From Agarilytica sp045430285 (lineage in GTDB: Bacteria; Pseudomonadota; Gammaproteobacteria; Pseudomonadales; Cellvibrionaceae): a DNA stretch of 64,000 bases. The stretch spans positions 698,380 through 762,379 of the forward strand of contig JAILXV010000002.1 in NCBI GenBank assembly GCA_045430285.1, written 5' to 3'. This document shows, one piece after another, positions 21,478-36,400 of this stretch. Every line of letters begins with the position of its first letter. Position 1 is the stretch's first letter. The notes under the pieces were generated by a model. It was not told where the DNA came from, made no database searches, and saw nothing but the letters and a program-made list of their open reading frames with translations. The translations under genes and the position numbers were made by a program.

Positions 21478-24400
21478 TTATGAGATGACATCAAGTGCAT
21501 CATCAATACTAATATCATCGTTCATCAAGCGTTCGAACAACTGTTCGTACTCTTCATCTTCTTTTTCTAATACTGGCGTTACACCTTGAGCCATTTCCCT
21601 TTGAGTCATTTCCCTTTGAGAAATCGCCTTTCCCGAACTAGCAATAGTCGTCTCACCAGGAGAAACCCAATGGCGCTTTTTCTCAAAAACACTTCCAGGA
21701 AGAGAAATCTTCTGGCAACGCAGTGCTTGATAAAGAGGTAAAAACTTAGGAGTAAATCCCTGGCAAAACCCTCTAGCAACCATCGCTAGATCTTCACCAT
21801 AGTTTGCAGATGCCGCTCCAGCTTCACACCGTTCCATTGCGTTAGAAAACTCTTTTTCAGAAATATGCAGCGCATCACTAAGACTTTCTTCCGAACTAAA
21901 CAGCACTTTCGAGGATTCCCCTTGTAACCAACCATTTAATAAAGCAATTAATTCCTGAATATCCCTAGCAATGCAGGAAAAACGATAGGGAAAATGTTTT
22001 CTCCCCGTCGCAAGGGTATAGCTCACGGACATACAATCTGGCGATTGCTCACGACAAAAATGGATGAGTTTCCGTACCTGCTTATCTAAGCGTTTTTTAG
22101 AAATCGCAGACAATACAATAATGAAACCGTGCTGCTCTCCCTGAATGGGCTGTGGATCTAATTTGTCATCGAATAACGGAACAGGTGATTCTTCAAGAAC
22201 CGCATGAACATTAGTACCGCTTAACCCAAATGAACTGATCGCAGCACGACGGCCACGGCTTTCTGAGGCGGGCCATTCCTGCCGAGAAGCCGGAATATAA
22301 AAAGGGCTATCCTCCAAATGAATATGGCGATTTGATTTTTTGAAATTAATCGATGGTGCAATTTCATTATTTTTAAACGACATCAATAACTTGATGACGC
22401 CAGCCACACCAGAAGCCGCAGTGGTATGCCCAATATTTGTTTTCACCGCCCCTAAAGCACAACCCCTCACTGACAACTGCTCACCACGCTTAGACGTAAC
22501 CGCGTTAAATGCCCGCGTTAGTGCTTCAAATTCAATTGGATCACCTAATTTGGTGCCCGTGCCATGCGCTTCTACAGATTGAATTGTTTGCGGACTAATA
22601 TCGTATTTTTCATAGATATCAGAAATCAGTCGTTCCTGCGAAACTGCACTCGGTGCGGTAATGCCGTTAGTCGTACCATCCTGATTTGTGCCAGACCCTA
22701 AGACCACACCATAAATATGATCACCATCGCGCTGCGCGTCCGACAATTTTTTTAGCATTAATACACCAACCCCTTCACCAGGAACAAAGCCATTTGCTTG
22801 CTCGTCAAAGGTGTGGCACTTTCCATCTGCCGACAGCATTGATGCTCGGTTAGCCATCTCGTAAAACTTCGCAGTAGACTGTACAAAAACACCCCCCGCC
22901 AAAGCCAGTTCAGTTTCACCAGCACGTATACTTTGACAAGCCATATGAATTGCTGAGAGTGAACTGGAGCAAGCCGTATCAATGGTGATTGCGGGACCCT
23001 TGAAATCTAAGTAATAGGCAATTCTTGCCGACAATAAAGATGCTGCGTTCCCCCACAAGGCTTGTGCGGGTGATTTGTCACCAATAAACAGGTCACCATA
23101 ATCTGAGCCGTTGCATCCAGCGAATACTCCACACCGCCGCCCTTGTATACTTTCACCCGCGTAACCCGCGTCCTCCAATGCTTTCCATGACTCTTCTAAA
23201 AAGAGTCGTTGTTGTGGATCTATATACGCGGCTTCTATTCCCGAAATATTGAAGAATAAAGAATCAAAACAATCGATATCGCTAAGGAAACCACCTCGGT
23301 CACAAAAGGTAGGCGCATCGCTCCCCTCAACCTGAGATAGATCCCAACGACTAACGCTTTCGGTTAAATCATCTCCTTTTACTAAGTGCTCCCAGAAAGT
23401 ATTCACATTGTTCGCCGTCGCAAAGCGTCCACTCATACCAATTATCGCAATGGGGTCTTTCGCTGGCTCAGTCCTTGTAGATGCTTGTTGGCCACTTATT
23501 TCAGACGGCACAAACTTCGTACTTTTTTCAAAATCGCTACCAACTCTACCTGCCGCAGTTGGCGTTTCAGTACGGGCAACGGTTACCTCATGCTCAGTCA
23601 TATACGATTTAGGCGCGCGAGAAATTTTTCTTCCTTGAACCTTTGGTAACCCACGCTTTTTATTATTAGAAGCGATATTTCGCTTATTACTCTCTATTGG
23701 TTTAGGTGCAATTGCCGAGGTAGCTATTGAGGGGGCTTGACTATCAAAATCTTCTGAAGAAGCATGATCATTGTTTATATGCTCAACTAGCTTATTGACG
23801 GAACTATAATCGAAGAGACTCGTGGGGCTTAAGGTGATATTCAATGCCTCGTTTAGAAGCTCGACAATCCTAATCCCTGTAACGGAATCCACACCGTAGT
23901 CAGCAAATGAGTCCTCACTCCGAATTTTTTCCGGTTCAATATCTAAAGACTCCGCGATAATCGCCAACACAACATCACGCGTGTCTTGTGTTTGAATACG
24001 TGAAGATTGAATCGGTTCTTTTTCTGCTGTTGGTAATGCGACAACATCCACTGGAGGCTCAAGACTAGAAACGCTCAACGCCGGTTCGTCCTGAGGCATC
24101 ATTGTTTTAATATGGCTTACCAGCTTGCTTACGGAGCTATAGTCAAAAATGCTTGTTGGGCTCAGGTTTGTACCAAGTGACACATTAATCTCTTCAACTA
24201 AACGAATCCCCGTTACCGAATCAACACCGTAATCTGCGAAAGATCTATTTTTATCTATCACATGATCATCCAGCATTAACCCTTCTCGAAGATGTTGAAT
24301 CACAACACCTTCAATATCCGATTCACTAGCACCGTCTTTTTCAGATAGATGCTGATGTTCTTTTGTACCAGAGAATAACTCAGCCCCCCTAACATTCACT

Positions 24401-27400
24401 TCAGGAGACGGAACGTCAACAGCGTCCACAATATCGATCATTAACGGCGTCGGTATGTCATCCCTTTTCGCTAAAGCGTCATTTTCACGCTCGTTCGTAA
24501 GTAATTCTGCAGCCGGACAATCACGCCCTTCAATAACGGAAGATAGGCATAAGCCATCACTTTGAGTCACAAAAATTTGATGACGCAAGCTCGACGCGTC
24601 TTGGGCAGGCTGCAACGCGGCGGTAAATCCGCATTGCGCAAAAGCCTGCTGCCACTGAGAGGCATCAAGTAATGGTGATCCAGGAATCCTTCTTGGTAAA
24701 TCTTTTGATAACCACCAACCTTCAAGCAAACCAAAACTGAGATGTAAAAACAACGAATTCTCAACGAGTTCGTTCAGCAGTAAAATACCGCCATCTTTTA
24801 ATATCAACTTCACGTGACGTAGCGTTTTAATAATATCCGATGTTGCATGCAACACATTAGAAGCTATTACAAAATCATACTCACCGATTAGGCTGCTATC
24901 TATATCCGACTCAATATCAAGGATCTGCGTTCTTAAATAAGGCGCGTCTTCCAAAAACGTATCATTCGCGTGTTTTAGAAAGGTACTCGAAACATCGGTA
25001 TAACAATACTCAGTAATGTTTTCCTTAAAAGAAGATAAGCGATCAAATAAAAGCTGACTCGTACCGCCAGTACCGGCGCCCACCTCCAGAATTTTAAATT
25101 GTTTCTCTGGGGACTCCTGAAGACGAGACTCCATTGCTACGATTAATGATTCGGCAACCACTTCATTAAAATAGTCGGAAACTTTATTATTCTTATAAAT
25201 CCCTTCCACTAAGTCCAAGGAAGAACTAGGGAAAAGCACTTGAGGTGCCGTTTTATTCCCACGTAGCACATCTTCTATTTGAGGGAATACGGCATCAATC
25301 AATGAAGCCTGAGCTTTAAATGCCGCTGATTTTTCAAGCAGGTTTTTGCACGACACCCACTTCTCAATGATTTCTTGTCGATCTAGATCAGAAGCGTCCA
25401 GCACCCAGGCACCTTCTTCCTGACTCAAAAAGCCATACTGAGATATCGTCTGTAAACTCTTATCCAACCACTGAGATAGGTAACTTGGAAGATTGACATT
25501 CTTCTTCCAGCGGTCAATATCAACCACTGATTTCGAACTACCTGGAATCGCAGTCGTTGTCGATAAAATCCCCATTTCCGAAAGAACAAGGGTAAGCAGT
25601 TCTGCTAATACTTCATCAAACTGCCCAACCTGCTCCTCATACCTTTCAGGGCTCAACGGCAGTAATAATGATGATTTTACCGGCAGGTAGGCTAGCCCAA
25701 ACTCGGCTTTATTCTTGTGCACTTTCATCATCGCATCGACGGCAATGGGCAAGTTTTTCGCAGCACTACTTTTCGTCGTTTTATGAATGACACATTGCGT
25801 AACTGGGCTCACCAAAATTTTCTCGATGACCGGCATGGAATCAAGAATATCCACCGCACCGAAGCCTTCTTTTTCCATCCACTGCTGAAAGCTCAGCATT
25901 GAGACAAATTCGGTTCCCGCGATATACCCCCAATTCACTACTTTCACTGGATAGGAAACACGACTATTTAGCGACTCCACAAAACCATCGGTAAACGATG
26001 TACCCGCAGAATAGTTGCTTTGTTTTGGCTCAATATCAAAAGCTTGAATCGACGAGAAAAATAGATTGAAATCTAGATCGTCATGGCCGAACACATCGTT
26101 AACACATACCGATGCCTCAAGCTTTGCACCTAAACCACCAGAGAACCGTTTTTCATCCATGTCTTGCAAGCTTGCACCAGACATGACTAAAGCCGAATGA
26201 ACAATGCCATTTACCGCACCATATTTATCAGCAATAGATTGTGACGCTTTTTCCAACTCAGCTTTATCCGTAGCATCGACGGAGATGTAAAATGGCCTAA
26301 CACCTAATTTTTCTAAAGCGTCACATTTTTCTCTTATCTTATCGTTCTCTTTTCTACGCCCCAACCATATAACTTGGGCACAATACTCCGAAACTAAATA
26401 TTGACTAAACGCCGATCCCGCACCACCAGCACCTCCAAGAATGACGTACACGCCATTCTTTCTGAACGCCGGGCGCACTTCATCACTCAATTCTATATGC
26501 CTTAATACTTGCTGGTACCAGGCACCCAAACGATAAAGCATCGGGCGACCATGAGGATTATCAGGAAGTGAAAAAATTTGGGAAGTCGGCCAATCCCCCA
26601 CCAAAGGAAGATCTATAAGTTGCAGCTTCCATTGCGGAATTTCTTTTATAATCGCTCCGGCGAACCCGTGCATACTACTGTGTTCCGCATACCCGATATC
26701 TTCACGAGAAAGCGACCGCGCTTGCTGTGTGATAACCGTTAACCTAAGCTCAGAACGTTCATACTTAAGCGCCAGCAAGGCTTTAACTAAACGATATAAA
26801 TTAAACACACCCAACTGCTGCGCTTCACATATATGCTCGCTACGCCATTCGTCATGACTGGGCTTGGGTGCTATCACCACAATATGATCAAATCGGGATG
26901 CATTTTTTAGCGCATCTTCGATCACATCCACGCCAAGGGTTTCTTTATCAAAGCGCTTCAGGCTTTCAAGTTGAATGACATTTGGAAAATACTCAGACAA
27001 TGCAGAGCGCTGAACAGCATCGCCACCCAATACCAACACGGCTGAACTTTGAGTAGCCGTTGTAAGAAAGTCAGGTTCGACCGCTTCCCACTGACTGGAC
27101 AACAATAGATCACCGACATTATCTATTTGCACCAATCTCGGCTCGCTTTCTATACCCGCCCTTGAAGAACGTGCAGGTAAATCATCACTCTTCTCGCCTG
27201 GAGACATTGCCGATAGACGCGACCGGAAACCCAAAACTTCAGCGCATACGCTCCCTTCATTATCACATACAAAAATATCAACATTTAGATCGGTTGATCG
27301 TTCTGCCTGACCATCACTAACGACAACAACGACACTATTTTTCGGTAGTGTTGAAAACACTTCCAGCTTTCCTAACTGGAAAGGCTGCGGTCGTTGAATG

Positions 27401-30400
27401 TTGCCGCTCTCATTCCCTGCAATGAGTATCGCGATAGACGATTGAAAAGCACCATCAAGTAAGCTGGGGTGCAATACAAACTGGTCCGAATCTCCCTGTA
27501 ATGACTCACTCAACGTTAGTTCTGCAATAGCAACATTTTTCTGCTCACGGTTGTTGCTATGACGTAACGAAGTTATAGGCCTATGGCGTTCACCAAAATT
27601 AATGCCAAACGAATCGAATAACTCATATAAATCACGGACAGAAACCTTCTCTTCACATGATTCACGAAGCTGGTCCAAGTCTATTCGGCGATGCTGTACT
27701 TCTTCAGTTCTAACACTCCCAGTCCCCTTGGCGTGAACACGCTCTTCCGCACCATTGAAAGTACATAGTTCAAAGACAATATCATTCTCGCTAACCGGAG
27801 TGATATGAATTTCTATTTCAGCACCTAAGTCGGTAGAACACAGAGGCTGAATAAATACGATGTCACTAAGATCAACAAGGGTTTGTTCGCCGCTATTTCC
27901 AAAGAGCGCATAGCTCGATGCAACTCTCGCAATTTCTACAATCACGGCAGAAGGCAATGTTTTTCGGCCTTGTATAATGTGGTCAGCCAAGAAAAATTCT
28001 TTTCCTGAAAATCGCGTAGTGAATTTTTGCTGGGATAAAGTAGAGGTATTGATATGCACCAAGGGGTGAAGCGCTGTTGAGAAGGCATGTAAGCCATTAA
28101 AACCTTTATCTGCAGGAATCGATTCGACAGAATCAGACTTCAACGCACCTCTAGGCAAGGCGTCAGCTGTTTTCCAATAACGGTTTTTCTCAAAAGGGTA
28201 AAGCGGCAAACTGATACGTTTAGGGTGTGTATCTGCGTGTAAAGAAGACCAATCGACGGATACGCCTTTGGTCCAAACATCCAATATCTTTTCGTATTTT
28301 TCTCTTTCTAACCAGCTTTTCAAGGTGGTATTAAAATCATCATCAGAAGCTAATACAGATAAGCTTTCCTTATGATCACGAATGTCCGCGCTTACCACTT
28401 CACTAGCGGATTCAGTTGAATTTAGGTGCTCACTCAGTTTACGTTTTAATTCCGTCTTGGAGTTGGCGATGACACCAGCTCTTACTTCAAACGCAGCTCT
28501 ACCCACCTGCAAGGTATATGCGAGGTCTTCAAGCTCCCCTTCGAAATCATCTAAACCTGCCAGTAAAGCCGCCATCGACTCCGCAACCTGAGCTTCCGAT
28601 TTTGCAGAAATAATAATGATGGATGGGCGATCGCTGTTATCTGCCTTCTTATCTTCGGGAACCGAATATTCCTGGACGATCAAATGTGCGTTTGCCCCTC
28701 CTGCACCAAAGGAAGATATTCCCGCGATTCTAGGCCCCTGCGAAACTCGCTTATCATTTACAGAGAAGCTTGGCTTCTCCCAATCTTCTAACGACTGCTG
28801 AACCCTGAACGGAGTTTTAGAAAACTCAATATTTGGGTTTAGATTGTGGCTATGTAAACTCGGCACAATTTTTTTGTGCTTCATCTGCAGCAGGACCTTA
28901 GTTAGTGCAGCTATACCTGCAGCGCTCTCACTATGCCCAATATTCGATTTTACCGAGCCAAGCGCACAAAATTGTTTTTCCTCTGTTTGCTTAGAAAACG
29001 CTAAAGAAAGGCCGGACACTTCAATCGGATCACCCAAAGTAGTTCCCGTTCCATGAGCTTCGATATAACTTATTTGACGAGGAAGTACACCCGCAGAACT
29101 CAGTGCATCACTAATCGCAGCAGCTTGTGACTTGGGGTTCGGAACGGTATAGCCATTTGTTTTACCCCCGTGATTTATCGCCCCACCTTTGATGATGCCG
29201 TATATATGAGCGCCTTCCTTTAACGCTTGCGACAAAGGTTTTAGCAATACTGCGCCAACGCCTTCACCATCAACAAAGCCATCAGCCGACGCGCCAAAAG
29301 AAGCGCACTCATCACGCTCACTCAGCATCGTCATATTCGATAAGCCACGGTAATGCTCAGAATCCACAATGAGATTCACACCACCGGCAATACACGCATC
29401 GCAACTTCCATCACGAATTTTTTCGCTCGCCAGGATAATGGCAGTTAGAGATGAAGAGCATGCCGTATCGACCGCCAAGCTTGGCCCGTTAAAGTCAAGA
29501 AAGTAGGAAACACGATTTGCAATAGACCAATGAGTTGGCTGTTGCTGATAAGTGTTATTCATCACACCAACAAATACACCCACACGCTTATTAGGAGAAA
29601 GATCCGTTGCTGTATACCCAGAATCTTCAATGCTTTCATAAGCGCACTGCAGAAATAGCCTTTCTTGGGGGTCCATTGCCGTCGCTTCGCGAGGCGATAT
29701 ATTAAAAAACAAGGGGTCGAACGCATCCACATCTTTAAGAAACCCGCCCCACTTGGTATATATCTTGTCTATTTCACCTTTTTTATCCGTATATTCATCT
29801 CGCCAATCCCATCGAGATGACGGAATTTCTTCAATGCAATTCTTCCCTGCACAGAGGTTGTCCCAGAACTGGGTTAATGTTTCCGCTTGAGGAAAACGCC
29901 CACTAATGCCGACAATTGCGACATCCTCCAATGGTGCTTCAGTACCAGACTTCTGCGGGGATACCGATCGTTCATCATGATGAGAACGCGCCCCAGACTT
30001 TTTGCGATTTCCAAACCTTGTGGAGCGAATAGAATTTCTTCGCTGGCCTACAGAAGCAGATGAATCCGGAGGCTCGGCCACCGGAGCACTATCTGAACGA
30101 CCTAAATTTTCACGTGTATTTTTAGAACTATTATTTTCCACAGAGCCTTGTCCTACCAACTCGATAACTCGTTCGAAACGATCATCAATAAAGTAATCAA
30201 CAAGCTCACCTAAATTTGTAACTTCAAATAGTAAGGTTGCGCTAATCTCACCAATAGATTCTCGTAGCGCACTGGTTAAACGTACGACAAGAATGGAATC
30301 AACCCCATACGACTCAAAAGACTCATTCACATCCAATTGAGCGGGCGACATCTTCAACGTGTCGGCAACGAGTTTTTTAAGAAATGACTCAAAACGGGAT

Positions 30401-33400
30401 TTTGTATCGGCTGTAGAATCTACAACAGCCGCCGCAGGAGCAGATGTGCGCTCACTAATTTTTTCATCCGCTATAACATATTGCTCGTCCGATGAGGAAA
30501 CAGACCCAGTAACGTCCTTATTCTGGCCGCTAACACCTGGTTTTTTTACATCCTTCGATGTTCGGATTTTCGTAATTGTTCCTGCATTGCCAACATCACC
30601 AATTTCACTATCGGTTTCTATAACCGCTACGCCGTTACTCTTTGCAATGACAATTTGTTGGCCAAGCGGATGCGACCTCTCTGCTGGGAATGCAACATCT
30701 TCATATCCTTCTAAGTGCAGGCTTCGTGCCCAGCCATCCGGCGTTAGAAGCGGTGATCCTTCAATCCGAACACTTGCATCTTGTGATAACCACCAACCAG
30801 AAAGAAGACCAAAAGTAAGATTTAAAAATACCGAGTTATGCGATAGCTCATTAATTAGAAGCACACCGTTGTCCGCCAATAAGGCTTTACTATTTCGTAG
30901 TGTAATTCCAATATCTGGCGTTGCATGTAATACATTGGTGGCGATGACAAAGTCATAATCCCCAACAAGGACATCCTGGTTTATTAAGGGCTTGGTTACA
31001 TCAAATAATTTTGTTTTTAAGTAAGGAGCAGATTCACGATAGTGCTCTTCTGCATGCATCAAAAACGCTTTGGATATATCGGTATACGCGTACTCTGCAA
31101 TAGTGCTTTTGTATGCTTCTAGGCGTTTAAACAAGAGTGCGCTAGTGCCTCCTGTACCAGCGCCAATCTCCAATATTTTTATTTTTCGCTGTGGTTCTTG
31201 ATAGAGAAGTTCGTCTATCCCGACAATCAGGTTATCCGCTAAAACATCATTAAAATAATCTGAGAGATGATTATTTTTGTATACACCTTCGACCAAAGCA
31301 ACTGAAGCATCAGGGAAAATAACGTTTGTCGCTGGTGTACGGCCCAGCAAAATATCGGGCAAGGATTTTAAAGTGGCATCAACAAGACCAACTTGGGATT
31401 GAAGCGTGGCCGTCACACTGGCAGAGCGAGCACTCAATATATCGGCACAAAACGATTCCCAATCAGCCCACGCCATCTCACTATTTGGAGCGCCGTCTGA
31501 CACCAATAGATTTTCATCGTCATCGACACAATCTAGGCCTGAAGCTAACAACCCGTGTTGTATCAAAGAGCTGATTGCTTCAACCAGCCAGTCGCTGTAA
31601 GAGTCCACAAAACCTGACTCAGCAACCCAGTATTCAAGCGCGCGTTTGAGCGCGGTATCTTTTAAGGAAGCAATCGAATCTAAAGATGAAAACACACCCA
31701 ACTGATCCAATTGACAATAGAGCACCTTTGCCAATAAGGCGTCCAAGGTCTTGACTTGCTCTTCCAATATTCGCGCATCAACGGGGAAGTCCCTAGCGTC
31801 TGGAACCACTAAAGGCGCGCTATTTTGGTCACCAAAATCACGCACACTCTTGTGGCGGTCGACGGACAGATCTTTTGCAATATCCGTCTTTGTTGTTTTC
31901 AAATAAGCGACTTGAGAAACAGTCGAGCTCAGCACTCGCTCAATAACGGGAAGCCCTTCGGAAGGTTCAACCGACCCCAAACCAACCTCCTTCATTCGCA
32001 ACCGATAATCTTCCGATGCAACAATGCCAATGCTTCCCCAAAAACCCCAATTAATTGTTTTCACTGCATAGGGTTTTATGTAGTCGAGCGACACCGCGTA
32101 CGCATCTACAAAGGCGCAACCCGCCGCATAATTACTTTGACCTGCTGGGCGGTATAAGCTTTGCAAAGACGAAAAGAACAGCATGAAATCAAGTTCACTG
32201 TCGTCAAAGGCGTTTACCAGATTGACGCTAACATCTATTTTCGCATCAAGGCTCGACGAAAATACTTCTTCGTCCATGGATGCCAAGCCTTTATCATTTA
32301 ACACCAAAGCGGAATGAACCACGCCGTGAATAACACCGAACCGAGTTCGAATATCCGCCGCGGCACTCTTCATTTCTGTGATATTCGTCGCGTCCACGGA
32401 GATGTAGTGAGGCGCGAGCCCGAACTCAGATAAACGCTGGCACTTAGCTTCTATTTCATTATCCATTTCACGGCGACCCAGCCAGACCACCTGAGCACCC
32501 TGCTCTTTAATTAAATACTCGCTAAACACCTCACCCAAACCACCTGCGCCGCCAACTAAAACATAACATCCACCATCTCGATATACGACGCCACCTGTTT
32601 CTGTGGTGTTATCGGATAAAGAGCAGGGCAATAACCGCTGATGATAAAACTGACCTTGGCTATAAATTAATTCTTTTGCATTTAATCCTGGGGGTAATTG
32701 AAGAAGCGTATCTATATCTGGCAGCTCAACACCGTGGCAATCAACAACGCGAACTCTCCAATGAAGATATTCTTTATTAACAGCACCAAGAAATCCAAAC
32801 AATGCACTGTGAACGGGACAAGTGTTACTATCCTGCGAAATAGAAAGCGTATCGCGGGTTAATACTGTAAAACCGAGAGGCTTAGCATCGTACCCAAGCG
32901 ACAACAGAGCCTTCATCAAACGAAAGGCGGTAACTATTCCAAATCTTTGAGCCTCAACAACACGGATATCATTGTGATTTAAATCTGACCCAGGGACACA
33001 AAAGAAAACATGATCTAAACCTAAGTCGCCAGAAAATCTGGATTTTAATTGATCGTAAATCTCTTCTTCAGAAAGGCCTGAGCCAATCGCCATACAAGAC
33101 AAATTTGGAAGTATTTTTGCCAACGCAGAGATCTGAGAGTCATTGCCTCCGAGCACAAGACAAGACTCAGATTTGTTTGGCCAAGCAGGTACAAGCTCTG
33201 GCGCAAGTCGCTCCCATATGGGCGAAAGCGTTAGTTCACCAACAAAAAGATCTGTATTCGAAATTGCATTACCGATAGATTGGCGCAGAGAAAACCCTTG
33301 TACTGACACCGACAAACGACCTGCCGCGTCAAGAATTTTCACATCAAAAGATTGCGTAGGTGCGTCTGCTCGATCAGAAGTGCTCACAAGAACAATCGAG

Positions 33401-36400
33401 TCCGTCGAAACGGGTCTTAAAAACTGAACGCGCTCAATAGAAAACGGCAATAGTGGTATAGGATTATTATCTAAATCAAAAAAGCACAAACAAACTTGTA
33501 ATGCACCATCTAGTAAACTGGGGTGTGCGCCATTTACCATTACATCATTCGCAAGCGCAGCGGGTATTTCAAGAAATCCCAGCGCAATGCGCTCACCACC
33601 ATTAAACTCGCCCACCTTTACGTGCTTTAAGGTTTTATGACTAGGCCCGTAATCAAGTCCAATGTTCGCAAATTTAGAATATAGCGCCTCACGTTCAAGA
33701 CAAGTCGAACAAAGTGACTCATAATCCTCAATCGAAATATTCGTATCTTCTGCGAGATACTCTTCTAAATAAGCCTCGCCTTGAGCAAAGCAAGCTTCCC
33801 CCTGCTCCTCCAATATAGAAAACTGAAGCCCAGAATCGTCGATAGTGTCGAGACGAACATCTAAAGCGATTCGATTGCTCTGCACAATCGCAGGCTGCTC
33901 AAAATAGATATCTTTAAGTGTAATACCCCATGCGTCCTCACCACTCAACTCCAAGCTTTCTGCAGAGGCTATACGAGCCATCTCCATAAAGGCTGCACCT
34001 GGGAGCACCGAGTTCCCCGCCACTTTATGGTCGACTAAAAAGCTTTCCTTTCCATCGAACACCGAAGAAAATCGTTGTGCGAATACGCTGGATGTATTGG
34101 ACTGAAGAAGCGGGTGAAGATAATTTGAGCCCAACACGGTAAGGCTTCCCGAAAACAAGGGACGCTCCATATTCCCTTCCGGTACCCAGCAACGCTGCTT
34201 AACAAACGGATAGCCAGGAAGACTTATACGCTGGGGACGATTCTCACCATAAAGACCTAATGAATATAACGACGCCCACTCAACACGCAATCCTTTTACC
34301 CAAAGTTCAATCAACTTACTGAACTTCTGTTTTTCCATCCATGCCTGTGTCGCCCGACTAAAGTCCTCGTCCGACTCAAATATATACACAACTTCGGAAT
34401 GACTATTTACATCGCCAGTAAAAATTTCTTCATCACTTTCACCATCGATATATGCCGTTAGCTTTTCCGTAAGCTCTTGAATACTTATAACTTCAAAAGC
34501 AAGCCGAGAAGCCATCGCATCTCGACCGACCTGCAAGGTATACCCAAGGGAAACCAAATCTAATGTGCGGGAATGTTTTTCAGAAAATTCTTTTAAACCC
34601 TGAGCCTTCAACTTCAGCCTTTCGTTGGTTTTTGCTGACAGTACGATAATGACAGGGACAACACTCTGTTGCGATGTAACACCATCATCCGCACGATCAT
34701 ATTCCTGTACCAACATATGCGCATTTGATCCACCCGCACCAAATGATGACAGACCCGCAATGCGCGGATAAACCATTGGGTCCGCACCATCGACTTCAAC
34801 CAGCGGTTTTTCCCAATCGGAAATCGTCTTCTGAACAACAAAAGGGGTAGATTCAAACTGAATTTTTTCGTTAATCGGATCGCAGTGTAAGCTAGGCACC
34901 AAGGTCCGATGCTTCATTTGCAACAAAACCTTGGTTAAACCAGCGATACCTGCAGCACTTTCGCAGTGCCCAATATTCGATTTAGCAGAACCTATCGCAC
35001 AAAATTCTTTCTCTTCAGTATGAAGCGAAAAAGCCTTAGCGAGCCCAGAAATTTCGATCGGATCACCGAGCGCAGTTCCTGTTCCATGCGCTTCTATATA
35101 ACTCACTGTACGCGGGTTAATATCCGCCCGCGCCAAAGATTTTGCTATAGCCGCAGCTTGAACATTAGGATTTGGCACGGTGTAACCATTATTTTTTCCG
35201 CCGTGATTAATCGAGGTTCCTTTAATGACGCCGTATACTTGATCGCCATCATCTACAGCTTGGTCCAGTGATTTCAACAATACAGCACCAACACCTTCGC
35301 CAGGTACGTAGCCGTCACCACCCTCACCAAAACTCATGCAACGGCCATTCGACGAAACGAAAAGCCCCTGAGATAAGGCAAGATATTTATTCGGGTGAAC
35401 CGTCAAGTTGACCCCACCCGCTACTGCGGCATCACACTCACCTCGCACAATACTTTCGCACGCTAAATGAATAGCGGTTAACGAAGAGGAGCACATTGTA
35501 TCCACGGCCATACTGGGACCATGAAAATCACAAAAGTAGGAAGCTCGGTTTGCAATCGAGGAAATATTACCTAGAAGCCCGTAATCCTTAGACTGAGCGG
35601 CATAAAGCTGGTATTCCTCATACATCACTCCCACAAACACACCAATATTTGCGCCCGAGTTTAAACTCCCCACTTTAAATGGAAATTTTTTTGCGAGGGA
35701 CTCTCGAGTATAACCGGCATCTTCTAGCGTGTGATAGACACACTCCAGGAACAGTCGCTCCTGTGGATCAATTTTCTCGGCTTCGTGTGGCGATATATTG
35801 AAAAACAAGGGATCAAACTTATCGACACCTTTAACAAATCCGCCCCACTTGCTATGGCTTTTCCCAGGCTTTCCTTTTTCTGGATCGAAATATACAGACA
35901 TATCCCAACGATCTTTTGGCACTTCCGTAACACAGTCTCGGCCATTTAATAGATTCTCCCAGAATTCCTCGACAGACTCCGCTTCGGGGTAACGCCCCGC
36001 CAAGCCAATAATAGCGATATCCTGTGGACCGGAATGAGAACGTCGTTCAGTCTGCTTTCTAGTATTGCTTGCCTCGCGGTCACTACCACTTAAAAATCTA
36101 CCGTTCGACGCACCAATATTTGTATTTTTCCTGTCATTATTTGAATTTCTATCAAGCCCGCTAGGATGAAGTAATTCACCTTGTTTCAGCCCGAGTTTCA
36201 GTTCAGGCCCAAGCCCAGACACAAGCCCCAGCTTTTCAATTAAGTCCTCCTTGTGCTCATCCACAAAATAATGAGAAAGCTCAGCAATAGTTTTGTATTC
36301 GAAAAATAGCGTCTTAGATAACGCGCCAAAATTTTCCTCTAGGATATTGGTTAACTGAGTCACCATTATGGAATCGATACCATAATTCTCGAGTGCTTCG

